Shown one piece after another: positions 43,422 through 51,698 of a DNA stretch of 64,000 nucleotides. The position numbers were made by a program, and so were the translations under genes. The stretch spans positions 33,812 through 97,811 of the forward strand of contig CAJTSH010000012.1 in NCBI GenBank assembly GCA_910578885.1, written 5' to 3'. The DNA comes from an uncultured Lachnospiraceae bacterium. GTDB taxonomy: Bacteria; Bacillota; Clostridia; Lachnospirales; Lachnospiraceae. The first letter of the stretch is position 1; every line of letters begins with the position of its first letter. The notes under the pieces are model-generated. The model was not told the origin of the DNA. It saw only the letters and a list, made by a program, of their open reading frames with translations, and made no database searches.

Positions 43422-44360
43422 ATGAAGAAATATGGTTTTGGCGTAGATATTGGAGGGACAACCTGTAAAATAGGTTTTTTTGAGACAAATGGAACTTTGC
43501 TGGATAAATGGGAGATTAAAACCAACACGGAAAATGGCGGTGCGTCAATCTTAGATGATGTGACTGCATCAATTCAGGAAAAGATGGAAAAAGATAACAT
43601 TGGCAGGGATGATGTACAGGGCGTTGGCGTCGGCGTACCCGGACCGGTAACGGGAGACGGAACTGTGCTGCAGTGCGTCAATCTCGGCTGGGGCGTTGTA
43701 AATGTGGCAGAGGAGCTGGGAAATAAGTGCGGTTTCCCGGTAAAGGTCGGAAATGACGCTAACGTAGCGGCGTTAGGAGAAATGTGGCAGGGCGGCGGCA
43801 AGGGCTATTCCAACGTTGTTATGGTAACGCTCGGAACCGGCGTCGGCGGCGGAATCATTGTGGACGGTAAGATTGTGGCAGGTGCAAGAGGCGCAGGCGG
43901 AGAGATTGGCCATATGATGGTAAATGAGAATGAGACAGATACCTGCGGCTGCGGGAAAAAGGGCTGTCTGGAACAGTATACATCTGCAACCGGAATCGTG
44001 CGTATGGCGAAGCACAGACTGGCAGAGGATACGCAGGAGACAGTGCTGCGGGGAATTGAACCTCTTACGGCAAAGGATATCTTTGATCAGGCAAAAGCGG
44101 GAGATACAGTGGCAGCTGGGATGGTAGAAGAGCTTGGTAAAGTCCTTGGGACAGCGCTTGCAGGAATTGCTTGTGTGGTAAATCCTGAAGTTTTTGTAAT
44201 CGGCGGCGGCGTGTCTAAAGCGGGCAGCATATTATTGGATGTCATTGAGAAATATTACATGGAGCGGACGTTCCACGTATGCCGGGAGGCGAAATTTGCG
44301 CTTGCTTCTCTTGGTAATGATGCGGGAATGTATGGCTGCGTTCAGATGATATTGGATTAA
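43422..44360 (+). CDS. glcK: ROK-family glucokinase
   Basis: 312 residues. N-terminal phosphate-binding GVDIGGTTCKIGFF, sugar-binding GNDANVAALGEMWQGGG, LGTGVGGGIIVDGKI, GEIGHMMV, and the zinc-binding ROK signature CGCGKKGCLEQY (three Cys, with a preceding His). This is the glucokinase type, which phosphorylates glucose with ATP. No helix-turn-helix is fused, so it is an enzyme, not a ROK repressor. It has its own promoter and terminator. Confidence 0.93.
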   Translation: MKKYGFGVDIGGTTCKIGFFETNGTLLDKWEIKTNTENGGASILDDVTASIQEKMEKDNIGRDDVQGVGVGVPGPVTGDGTVLQCVNLGWGVVNVAEELGNKCGFPVKVGNDANVAALGEMWQGGGKGYSNVVMVTLGTGVGGGIIVDGKIVAGARGAGGEIGHMMVNENETDTCGCGKKGCLEQYTSATGIVRMAKHRLAEDTQETVLRGIEPLTAKDIFDQAKAGDTVAAGMVEELGKVLGTALAGIACVVNPEVFVIGGGVSKAGSILLDVIEKYYMERTFHVCREAKFALASLGNDAGMYGCVQMILD

Positions 44361-44365
44361 AGCAT

Positions 44366-44406
44366 AAAAACAGATGTGCGATTTAAGACTGCACATCTGT
44401 TTTTTT
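44366..44406. terminator. Bidirectional terminator between glcK and the GGDEF gene
   Basis: CAGATGTGC pairs with GCACATCTG around an 11-nt loop, with A-run and T-run flanks. The stop codon of the minus-strand GGDEF gene (44383-44385) lies in the loop. Confidence 0.85.
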
Positions 44407-46725
44407 AATGCTGGCTCTTCGGTTTGCTTTTGCCTGATAAAGCAGGGCGTCGGATTCTTGTATGATTTTGTTCAGGTCAATCTGCGGGCAGCAGAGGAAT
44501 TCATAAATTCCAAAAGAAAATTCCACATAGTATGGCTTATCTGATGTACGATTAAATTCATCTCCGGCGCTGTGAAGCTCATATAAAATGTGTTTCTGAA
44601 AATCCGCATCTTCAGAGAGTATCAGAGAGATAAATTCATCTCCGCCGATTCTGGCAGTGACGGCATTTTCAGGAAGTATCTGCCGAAGTCTTGCTGCGCC
44701 GGCGCTGATAGCAAAATCACCGGCGGCGTGGCCAAAGCAGTCGTTGATTTCCTTTAAGTGGTCTAAATCGCCGAAAATCAAATATGCTTTCTTGCCGGGA
44801 TTCGCTTCGCAAGTCTGTAGTGCGCGTTCCATGAAGCCGCGTCGGTTCAGTAATTTGCTTAATTCGTCATATTCGGAGATGAAACTTAAAATATGATTCT
44901 GCTCCTGAATGACTTTCAAAGAATTTTTGAGTTCAATTCGGGATTCGTATTCCGCAATATTCAGCTCCCAGAAATGCAGCAGAGAACCAAGCTGCAAGCT
45001 GCATATCTGTAAAAAGGAAATATCTGCCTGATCTACTTCGCACAACATAATCCCATATTGTTTCGCATTGGAAAATAGTATGAAGGATGTAAGGCATGCA
45101 GGATGGTCTATATTTAGGAAAGACGCACATCCGTTTTCGGCCGTGACGCAGGGCCACCTATTTTTCGGGTAATATACCGTTTCGGAAGCGGTAAAATATG
45201 TAAGCAGATACATCTCGGGCGGGAAAGCAAGGGGTTCGCCTGTTTCGTGGATGACTGCTTCGTCGAAAAGGAAAAAGTAGGCGCTTTTTACCTTCATCAT
45301 TTTCAGGCGGTTTAAAACATGGATCATCGTCTGTTGAAAGTCTTTGGGCGAGGAAAAATGAGTCAAATCTCTGGAAAATGACGGCACAAACCATGCTTTG
45401 CGGGTGGAGTCCATAATTTCCTGCTCCAGATTTAAGATATCCGCCGAGTGGATATGCCGCTGGGTAGCAGTGATAATCGAAGCAAGAAGCTGCTGCATAT
45501 TATCGTTTTTGGCGTTCGCAAAAAGGAGCTGCAGCGGGCCGGAAAATTGTTCCCAGAGCAGTAGGTTGGAAACATGCGGGTATGCCGTGAGCTGCTTTAA
45601 GATGCCGAGCAGATAATCCATATGGAAATTGGAACCATTAAAACGGAAGGCAATCGTATAAACATAGTGAAAATACTCCAGAATCAGATTGCCGAAGTGG
45701 TTTCTGTCTTTTTTATATGGGATGCCGGAAAGGAGTCCGGTCGTAATGGAACCAATTGCTTTCAAAACAAAATCTTCCAGTTCGTCTTCTGGAATATAAG
45801 TGTCAAGCATTGCATTGACGGAAGCGCATCCGCAGGAAGAACGCTTGCGGAAAGAAACCGGCATTCGTTGGGAAACCGGTTTTTTGCCCAGGCACAAAGA
45901 AATAGCATTTTTTAATGCACAATAGCTGAACTGAAAACTGCTGTGGGAAACACTGGTAAGAGGAGGTTCCATAGTGCGTGAAGATTCCACATCGTCAAAA
46001 CCGGTAATTGCGATATCCTTGCCGATCAGTAAATCTCTGGACGCACATACCCGATAGCAGGATTTTGCCATCGTGTCATTTGCACAGGCAATCGCTTCCA
46101 GCCCCGGATTTAAGTCTAAAAGCCGGGAGACTTGTTCCGTGACCTGTTCGGTATAATCGCCAAAAGCCACCATTGTATCGGTGACTTCCAGATTGTGTTC
46201 TTTCATGACGTCATGATATGCGTTCAAACGCTCGGATGAATCAAGATTGTTCTGAGGTCCGCTGAGGAATGCGATTTTTTTATAGTGGTGATCACACACG
46301 AGATGTTCCACGCAGGCGCGCATACCGTTATAATTGTCCGCCATCAGATAAGGGGTATTGGAATCCTCCGGCAGTTCCTCCAATAAGAGATAGGGAATGT
46401 CTGCATACTTGTCTAAAAATTCCTGCTTACTCTTAACATTGTTAAATATAGAAAGAGAGCCGTATGTAACGATCAGTGCATCCGGCTTCAAAAAATGTGC
46501 ATAGTTATAAATGGTATCAAATTGATAATTATAATCTCCTTCAATACTGCAGGAAAGAATGTCCGTGCAGTACGGAGGCATTTGCGGTCCCATAAGAAAG
46601 AGAATGTTGACATTTTCTTCCTTTGCACAAGTATAAAAACCACGCAGCAGCGCTTCGGAATAGTCTGACTGCGTGTCTCCTAACATAATTGCAATTGTAA
46701 AGCGTTTGTTACTGAAATTATTCAT
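44383..46725 (-). CDS. Diguanylate cyclase with LacI-type ligand-binding domain
   Basis: 780 residues from ATG 46725 (GAGGAAGTG upstream). Residues 8-300 resemble the periplasmic-binding-like sensor of LacI regulators (FTIAIMLGDTQSDYSEALLRGF, ACVEHLVCDHHYKKIAFLSGP, DIAITGFDDVESSR), but there is no helix-turn-helix and no signal peptide, so it senses a ligand in the cytoplasm. A helical/GAF-like middle part follows. The last 170 residues are a GGDEF domain with LLNRRGFME, LDHLKEINDCFGHAAGD and active-site GGDEF (near 693). The inhibitory RxxD site is not seen at the usual place. It probably makes cyclic di-GMP in response to a sugar-like ligand. Confidence 0.88.
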   Translation of the reverse strand: MNNFSNKRFTIAIMLGDTQSDYSEALLRGFYTCAKEENVNILFLMGPQMPPYCTDILSCSIEGDYNYQFDTIYNYAHFLKPDALIVTYGSLSIFNNVKSKQEFLDKYADIPYLLLEELPEDSNTPYLMADNYNGMRACVEHLVCDHHYKKIAFLSGPQNNLDSSERLNAYHDVMKEHNLEVTDTMVAFGDYTEQVTEQVSRLLDLNPGLEAIACANDTMAKSCYRVCASRDLLIGKDIAITGFDDVESSRTMEPPLTSVSHSSFQFSYCALKNAISLCLGKKPVSQRMPVSFRKRSSCGCASVNAMLDTYIPEDELEDFVLKAIGSITTGLLSGIPYKKDRNHFGNLILEYFHYVYTIAFRFNGSNFHMDYLLGILKQLTAYPHVSNLLLWEQFSGPLQLLFANAKNDNMQQLLASIITATQRHIHSADILNLEQEIMDSTRKAWFVPSFSRDLTHFSSPKDFQQTMIHVLNRLKMMKVKSAYFFLFDEAVIHETGEPLAFPPEMYLLTYFTASETVYYPKNRWPCVTAENGCASFLNIDHPACLTSFILFSNAKQYGIMLCEVDQADISFLQICSLQLGSLLHFWELNIAEYESRIELKNSLKVIQEQNHILSFISEYDELSKLLNRRGFMERALQTCEANPGKKAYLIFGDLDHLKEINDCFGHAAGDFAISAGAARLRQILPENAVTARIGGDEFISLILSEDADFQKHILYELHSAGDEFNRTSDKPYYVEFSFGIYEFLCCPQIDLNKIIQESDALLYQAKANRRASIKKTDVQS

Positions 46726-46806
46726 ATGTAACACTTCCTCGCGCATATAGTCGTTAATCCAGAATCAGTATAGCATACTATGGGGAAAAAAGAAATATAA
46801 AAAGAC

Positions 46807-46836
46807 CGGAATCCCTTGTGGTAAAAGGATTCCGGC
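46807..46836 (-). terminator. Terminator of the aerolysin-like gene
   Basis: CCGGAATCC pairs with GGATTCCGG. On the minus strand it is followed by TCTTTTTATATTTC. Confidence 0.85.
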
Positions 46837-46880
46837 GCCGTTGCGGAATGTGGATGGTCCGCGGTATGAATGATAATTAC

Positions 46881-49055
46881 CTATTCAGTTACAACAACGT
46901 CTATCCAATCGGACACAAGATCTTCATATCTTGCACGAATATGATAATTTCCTACAGCAGACACAGACATTTGATTATGCATAATCATAATATTATTTCC
47001 GAAGCCTGGTTCTGCTTCCCAAATCACCGGTACAATAATTTCTTTCCCTGTTTCATCATATACATGAACATTTAGTGTATTAAGAGTTTCTAAATTTGTG
47101 ACTGTGTGATTTTTCGCTTTCACAGTCCCGCTTGCCGTTATGCTGCCCTTTAACTTTGTGTCATGTATACTGATTTTTACAAACACTGTTTGTATACTCT
47201 CATTTGTTATCGGAGTTCCTGTCTGGCAGGTATAGTAATTGTCAGGGATAAGGTACTTTGCATAAATAGTTCCGCTTTGTTTTCCTTCAATAAACGGCTC
47301 GTTGGTGAGAGCCTCATGGCTAATGCAGGCGATCGAATCATCCCTTAATTCTGTTCCATGTTCATCCACTAAAATCCATGTTCCTTTTTTGGAGTCGAAA
47401 CCGTAAAAAGGAACATTTTTTGCGTCATACCCTTCTACTATCCAATTATTTGGATATAGGGCATCGCCAATTCCTACATCATAACTTACGCTTCCGGTTT
47501 GTAAGCGTAAGGTGTGCAAAGCATATAGTGGAATCGCTTTTTCTACAATAGAAACAATGCTCTTTCCGCTTTCCGTTAAAATACCGCCTGTCGGCGCCAT
47601 TGGCCTGTTTTGGCAGATTAAGTTAACCAGTTCTTGGGGTTTTTTTGTTTCCGCTGCCTGCTTTTCACTGTTCCTTTTATAATTCGTAGAAGCTTTCTCT
47701 TGTTTCAAAATTGTATCCCAGTTCAGCTCTTCCCTGAGCATTCCTTTATTATGGCTCTTTAACTGCGTAACGCCGTGCATTTTCTCGTATCCGCTTACAA
47801 TGTTGTAGTTTTTTGTCCTCAGATAAAGATTTTCCGAGCCGTCATCTCCTGCATTTCCTGACTTGGAAGGCTGGAACATGGTAATGAAAGAGCGCTGGTC
47901 ATATCCTGCCGTGCTAAAGGTATGTACGGCTGCTTTATCATCGTAGCAAGTACCGCATATGGAGAATACTGCCACATCAAACTGTACCATAACCGGACAA
48001 TCATACTTTAAAGTCGTTGTCGTATTATCTTCTTTCTGCTTTACCATAATTGCTGTGTGAGGCGGCAATGTTACCGTTACACTTGAACTGGTGCTTTTTG
48101 TCTTAGTGGCAGACTGTTCCTTTGTGTAAGCCGTACTGATAACCTGCCCGGCTGTAAACTGCATTTCCATAGCAATCTTGCTGATTTTCAAAATATCTTC
48201 CAGCTCTAACGTTACCCCCACCATTTCGGTAAAACTAAATTCTTTCGCATTGGCTATGGAATTTGATTCTGTTTTGCTTAACTCCACGGATGTTGTTACC
48301 GTTTGGCTGGCTTCCTCATTATTTCTGTTTTCGGCAGGATATAGGATCGTTTCTCCCGAACCGGTATTTTTATAAGTGAATCCGGGAATGCCGCCTTCGC
48401 TGATAGCCTCCTCTACTGTGCGGTTTCCGATTGCAGTATTATAAGGCGTGCCGTCTGATATTACCTTAAGCCTGTAATTATAGAAGGCAAGGCCAAATAC
48501 TGTATATCCGAATTGAAATGTTCCGCCATATCTGTCCAAATGACCTGCCAATGTGTAAAACACTGTCTGGCTGTCTGTGTTGTCATGAAATGGTGACAGA
48601 TTGCACCGTTTGATAAAGTCATCAGCTTTCAGCTTCCTGTTAAGCAAATCTTGCGCCAATTGCCCCGTTGCCTTTTCCACCTCGCTTAGAGAACTTGCGA
48701 GCATAAGTCCTGTGCTTTTGTATACATCACTACCGCCTGTCCTGTCATGTTTATGGCAAAGGCATTCAATCAAGTCCATATAGTTCGCATCTTTTCCGAA
48801 GTTTTTATCCCAACTCTTTCCGCTGTGGTTCCAGCAGCTGTCCGATTCGCTTTTAAATATCTGGCTTGCTATCTGTGCCCATCGAAAAAGCTGATCTTTG
48901 TTTAGCAGTGCGTCTTGAAGGAATGCTTCTTTATCTTCTGTACTTTTACGGCTTGTACTGCCCTCATAAAAATCATAGCATTCCCGTTCCGGCAGTGTTG
49001 CGGTAGCCTCCAGCTTTACTGGTTTGACCGTTCCATAGCATTCGTAATTACCCAT
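46881..49055 (-). CDS. Aerolysin-like (ETX/MTX2-type) beta-pore-forming protein candidate
   Basis: 724 residues with no signal peptide, no membrane helix and no anchor. Residues 1-170 are a helical, Cys-containing domain I do not recognise. About 180-245 is beta-rich. Residues 250-365 have the aerolysin-fold pattern. Ser/Thr-rich alternating strands (TVTTSVELSKTESNS and TAYTKEQSATKTKSTSSS) frame an amphipathic insert near 275-300. This is followed by VTVTLPPHTAIMVKQ and YDCPVMVQFDVAVF, matching the V-x-V-P-P and final strands of ETX/MTX2 and aerolysin. The last 100 residues look like an Ig-type domain. Such proteins form membrane pores. Crystal-type members also lack signal peptides and are released by mother-cell lysis. 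It sits alone between terminators. The assignment is from pattern only. Confidence 0.55.
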   Translation of the reverse strand: MGNYECYGTVKPVKLEATATLPERECYDFYEGSTSRKSTEDKEAFLQDALLNKDQLFRWAQIASQIFKSESDSCWNHSGKSWDKNFGKDANYMDLIECLCHKHDRTGGSDVYKSTGLMLASSLSEVEKATGQLAQDLLNRKLKADDFIKRCNLSPFHDNTDSQTVFYTLAGHLDRYGGTFQFGYTVFGLAFYNYRLKVISDGTPYNTAIGNRTVEEAISEGGIPGFTYKNTGSGETILYPAENRNNEEASQTVTTSVELSKTESNSIANAKEFSFTEMVGVTLELEDILKISKIAMEMQFTAGQVISTAYTKEQSATKTKSTSSSVTVTLPPHTAIMVKQKEDNTTTTLKYDCPVMVQFDVAVFSICGTCYDDKAAVHTFSTAGYDQRSFITMFQPSKSGNAGDDGSENLYLRTKNYNIVSGYEKMHGVTQLKSHNKGMLREELNWDTILKQEKASTNYKRNSEKQAAETKKPQELVNLICQNRPMAPTGGILTESGKSIVSIVEKAIPLYALHTLRLQTGSVSYDVGIGDALYPNNWIVEGYDAKNVPFYGFDSKKGTWILVDEHGTELRDDSIACISHEALTNEPFIEGKQSGTIYAKYLIPDNYYTCQTGTPITNESIQTVFVKISIHDTKLKGSITASGTVKAKNHTVTNLETLNTLNVHVYDETGKEIIVPVIWEAEPGFGNNIMIMHNQMSVSAVGNYHIRARYEDLVSDWIDVVVTE

Positions 49056-49102
49056 AGTTCACCAATCCTTTCTGACTTTATTGTGTATTGCATTTCTATG
49101 AT

Positions 49103-49159
49103 AGCGTTTTTGAAATATAAAAACGCTGGCTAAGTGCGTTGCACTTAGTCAGCGTTTTT
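49103..49159 (-). promoter_or_regulatory. Two overlapping hairpins upstream of the aerolysin-like gene
   Basis: The arm AAAAACGCT (49119-49127) can pair with AGCGTTTTT on its left (49103-49111) or with CAGCGTTTTT on its right (49150-49159). The right-hand fold is a strong terminator with an inner CTAAGTGC/GCACTTAG stem. The two folds exclude each other, as in an attenuator. The left one lies only 48 nt from the gene start. Confidence 0.55.
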
Positions 49160-49282
49160 GAAACTATATGTCAAGAATTTTTGGGGAAATTATTGAAATT
49201 CAGCAGGAAAAAAGATACGATGAATGTTATTTTTGGAATAAATCGGAATGTGTACCTCAACAATGTCTTTCCTATGATATAA

Positions 49283-49326
49283 AAAAAAGCCGAAACACTC
49301 TGCAAATTCAGTGTTTCAGCTTTTTT
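49283..49326. terminator. Terminator downstream of tRNA-Pro
   Basis: GAAACACT pairs with AGTGTTTC, extended by A-run/T-run pairing outside. On the minus strand it follows the tRNA by 18 nt. Confidence 0.8.
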
Positions 49327-49343
49327 CATGCCTCTGTAAAGAA

Positions 49344-49417
49344 TCGATGCGACAGGATTTGAACCTGCGACCTCTGCGTCCCTAACACAGCGCTCTACCA
49401 AGCTGAGCCACGCATCG
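49344..49417 (-). tRNA. tRNA-Pro (anticodon AGG)
   Basis: 74 nt on the minus strand. Acceptor CGATGCG/CGCATCG with discriminator A, D stem GCTC/GAGC with AGCTTGGTA loop, anticodon stem CTGTG/CGCAG with loop TTAGGGA (anticodon AGG, presumably read as IGG), T arm GCAGG-TTCAAAT-CCTGT. The 3' CCA is not encoded. GGTCGCAGG and the discriminator suit a proline tRNA. Confidence 0.93.
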
Positions 49418-49465
49418 CAACATGGATATCATAACACAAGAAAACGCTTTGCACAAGCAGAAAAT

Positions 49466-49505
49466 AAAAAAACAGAATCTACAGCGTGATGCTGTGGATT
49501 CTGTT
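49466..49505 (-). terminator. Terminator of the FliD-like gene
   Basis: ACAGAATC-x-ACAGC pairs with GCTGT-x-GATTCTGT, followed on the minus strand by seven T residues. Confidence 0.85.
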
Positions 49506-49560
49506 GTTCTATAAGAAACGACAGACAAATCTGCCGCTTCCTTAATTTATGATATAATTT

Positions 49561-50865
49561 CTAGCAGTAAGTATCCAGCATCATTCCTGAGTAAATCGAA
49601 GTAATGTAAGGGGTTGCGAAATTGCGCCCCGGATTCTTATATGCAACCATAATCTTATTCACATAGCGCATAGGATCAATGGAAGCATTCTCTGCCTTTG
49701 AAAGCAAGGCGTCTTTAAAATCATTCAGGATCGAGAAGCTTTCGTCAGAACTGGGACTGCTCACGGATGTTGCAAGAAGGCTGCGGTCAATCGAAATGGA
49801 AGAATTGTCATCTACCAGAAGTCCGAGAGATTCAAATTCATCTTTAAACTTCAATGCAACACTGCTAATGTCGGAAATCAGCTTGGAGCTGTCTTGCTGA
49901 CTGGCGGAATATTTTCCGGCAGTATGAATCATCTGATTGTAGGAATCGACAAGCGTCTGAATGTTGTCGGCAACTGCATCTACATTTGTCTTGTAACCTA
50001 TTGTTGCAGGATTTCCTTCTTGGCTGATGCCCTTCAAATTTAACTCGAAGGTATTGTTGACCGTAAAGTTATTAGAATAGGAAGAGTGTTCCACCCCATT
50101 CAGCAAAAAGGAAGAGTTACATGCTTCCGTTGCAACATGGCTGATGCCCAGAGTATCAATTGCAGTTCTGGCCGGATTGTTTTCAGCCGCAGAAATTCGA
50201 AAAAGATAATCTTCATTTCCTCTAAGCCCAGTCTGCCGGGATTCGATTTTCAAAGCACTTCGTCCTTGCTCATCAGAGACGACTTCCGAGTTCAGATCAA
50301 TGTTTGCAGTCTTGAACAATCGGGAAAGTTTCTCAAGGACATCTCGGTTCGAGTCATTTGAATTTACCGTAAAGCGAAATTCGTAGGAAGCATTCGTTGT
50401 ATTCAGATCAAAAGAATAACTTCCGGGTGCAATATCAAGAGAGTCATCCTTAAGAAAATGCCCCAAATTCATCTGAGGAGCTGCAAGCCGCGTTACCTCA
50501 ATCGAAAAAGTATCAGTATCATCATCTGTACTTTTATTACCGATGTATTCAGCGGTGACGATATCCGGCTGATTAGAATCCGCGACCTTTTTCTGAAAGG
50601 CGTTCTCCATGCCCCCGCCGTCAGCCGAAAGAGAAGCGATTACATTTTTGATGTTTCTGGCATTCTCTTTAATGTCAATCGCAAATTTATCTAAATCCCG
50701 TGAATCTTTTAATTTGTAAAGCGGAGATTCTTTATTTGCCTTTATAATATTGTTGTAAGTATTGCGTAATTCGCTTCGCTTATGTGCATCATACCGAGTG
50801 GCAGAAGATTTACCATAGGTAGAAAGAAAATAATTATACGCATTATCCATTATGGCTGCAACCAT
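49561..50865 (-). CDS. FliD-like flagellar cap/hook-associated protein
   Basis: 434 residues from ATG 50865 (GGAGGGG on the minus strand). The frame is open to 50925 without a second site. N-terminal coiled region (20-95), then FSIEVTRLAAPQMNLG (about 120-135), which is the beta segment found in FliD near its first domain, a flagellin-IN-like stretch, and a C-terminal helix NIQTLVDSYNQMIHTAGKY as in FliD. A perfect sigma-D promoter lies upstream. It is shorter and more diverged than the standard cap (about 500-700 or more), so it could be a FliD paralogue. It is separate from the flagellin block by 44 kb. Confidence 0.7.
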   Translation of the reverse strand: MVAAIMDNAYNYFLSTYGKSSATRYDAHKRSELRNTYNNIIKANKESPLYKLKDSRDLDKFAIDIKENARNIKNVIASLSADGGGMENAFQKKVADSNQPDIVTAEYIGNKSTDDDTDTFSIEVTRLAAPQMNLGHFLKDDSLDIAPGSYSFDLNTTNASYEFRFTVNSNDSNRDVLEKLSRLFKTANIDLNSEVVSDEQGRSALKIESRQTGLRGNEDYLFRISAAENNPARTAIDTLGISHVATEACNSSFLLNGVEHSSYSNNFTVNNTFELNLKGISQEGNPATIGYKTNVDAVADNIQTLVDSYNQMIHTAGKYSASQQDSSKLISDISSVALKFKDEFESLGLLVDDNSSISIDRSLLATSVSSPSSDESFSILNDFKDALLSKAENASIDPMRYVNKIMVAYKNPGRNFATPYITSIYSGMMLDTYC

Positions 50866-50985
50866 AATAACCCCCCTCCTTTCTTCCGTGAAATGTGTTG
50901 TAAACACCGGGGAAAATAAATCCATTTAACATAATTATATAATTTTTTAGAGAAAATTATCTGCAAATTGCATTATATACCTTTT

Positions 50986-51012
50986 ATATCGGCAAGATAA
51001 GCGATTTGTTTA
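50986..51012 (-). promoter_or_regulatory. Sigma-D promoter of the FliD-like gene
   Basis: On the minus strand: TAAA, 15 nt, GCCGATAT, an exact match to the flagellar sigma consensus. The leader to the start is about 120 nt. Confidence 0.88.
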
Positions 51013-51060
51013 ATAGAAATTTTATAAAAAAGGAAAAAAACGGAATGCCGCAAAAAGTAT

Positions 51061-51089
51061 TTGACGATGCGTCCAAATTGTGCTATAGT
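51061..51089 (+). promoter_or_regulatory. Sigma-A promoter of rpmG-secE-nusG
   Basis: TTGACG, 17 nt, TATAGT, 81 nt before the rpmG start. Next to it in the leader is a short IR (ATGCC/GGCAT). Confidence 0.8.
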
Positions 51090-51169
51090 AGGTAGGCTTG
51101 GAAGTAGGTCTTTTTTTTATGCCTAAAATCGGCATGGAAAACACAATGAATTTAATGGAGGTGGAAGTT

Positions 51170-51319
51170 GTGCGCACAAAGATTACATTAGCATGCACGG
51201 AATGCAAGCAGCGTAATTACAACATGACAAAGGACAAGAAAGCTCATCCGGACAGAATGGAGACAAAGAAATATTGCAGATTCTGTAGGACACATACCTT
51301 ACACAAAGAAACAAAATAA
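51170..51319 (+). CDS. rpmG: 50S ribosomal protein L33
   Basis: 49 residues from GTG 51170 (GGAGGTGG upstream). MRTKITLACTECKQRNY and KKYCRFCRTHTLHKE, with four cysteines in two CxxC pairs: the zinc-binding (C+) type of L33. It leads the secE-nusG-rplK order typical of Firmicutes. The frame upstream of the GTG is not coding. No tRNA-Trp gene lies between it and secE. Confidence 0.94.
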   Translation: MRTKITLACTECKQRNYNMTKDKKAHPDRMETKKYCRFCRTHTLHKETK

Positions 51320-51472
51320 GTACAAGCCGTATTTGTTGTTAGTGTAATTATAGGAAGAGCAAAAGTGAACAGGTTGAAAGGAATTCTTTCATCCATCCCA
51401 AAATGTGCTTGGCGGCAAAGAGAGCTTTAAGAGAGCGATTTGCTGTGGGCTGCTCATAGAATGGAGGAAATT

Positions 51473-51682
51473 ATGGGAGAAACCGAGAACAAAAGCAGCG
51501 CTCCGAAGGAGAGCTGGCTGGACGGAGTTAAGGCTGAATTCGGAAAGATTATTTGGCCGACGAAACAATCACTTGCCCGTCAGACGACAGCAGTCGTTAT
51601 TGTGTCAGTTATCGTAGGTCTGATTATTGCTGTGCTGGATACTGTAATACAGTATGGCGTGAATTTTCTGGTGAATTTATAG
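51473..51682 (+). CDS. secE: Preprotein translocase subunit SecE
   Basis: 69 residues from ATG 51473 (GGAGGAAATT upstream). A charged N-terminus, an amphipathic helix with WLDGVKAEFGKIIWPTKQ, then one membrane helix (about 38-60). It is the small clamp subunit of SecYEG. The single-helix form is standard in Firmicutes. nusG follows 16 nt later. Confidence 0.94.
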   Translation: MGETENKSSAPKESWLDGVKAEFGKIIWPTKQSLARQTTAVVIVSVIVGLIIAVLDTVIQYGVNFLVNL

Positions 51683-51698
51683 GAGGCAAAGGTGATTT

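Noticed and set aside
49171..49401. Open frame with a CVRDAEVAGSNPVASI stretch
   Set aside because: This peptide is the well-known translation of a tRNA T-arm region. It overlaps tRNA-Pro and its terminator.
51320..51472. tRNA-Trp between rpmG and secE
   Set aside because: Many Firmicutes have one here, but no cloverleaf or CCA-like end can be drawn.
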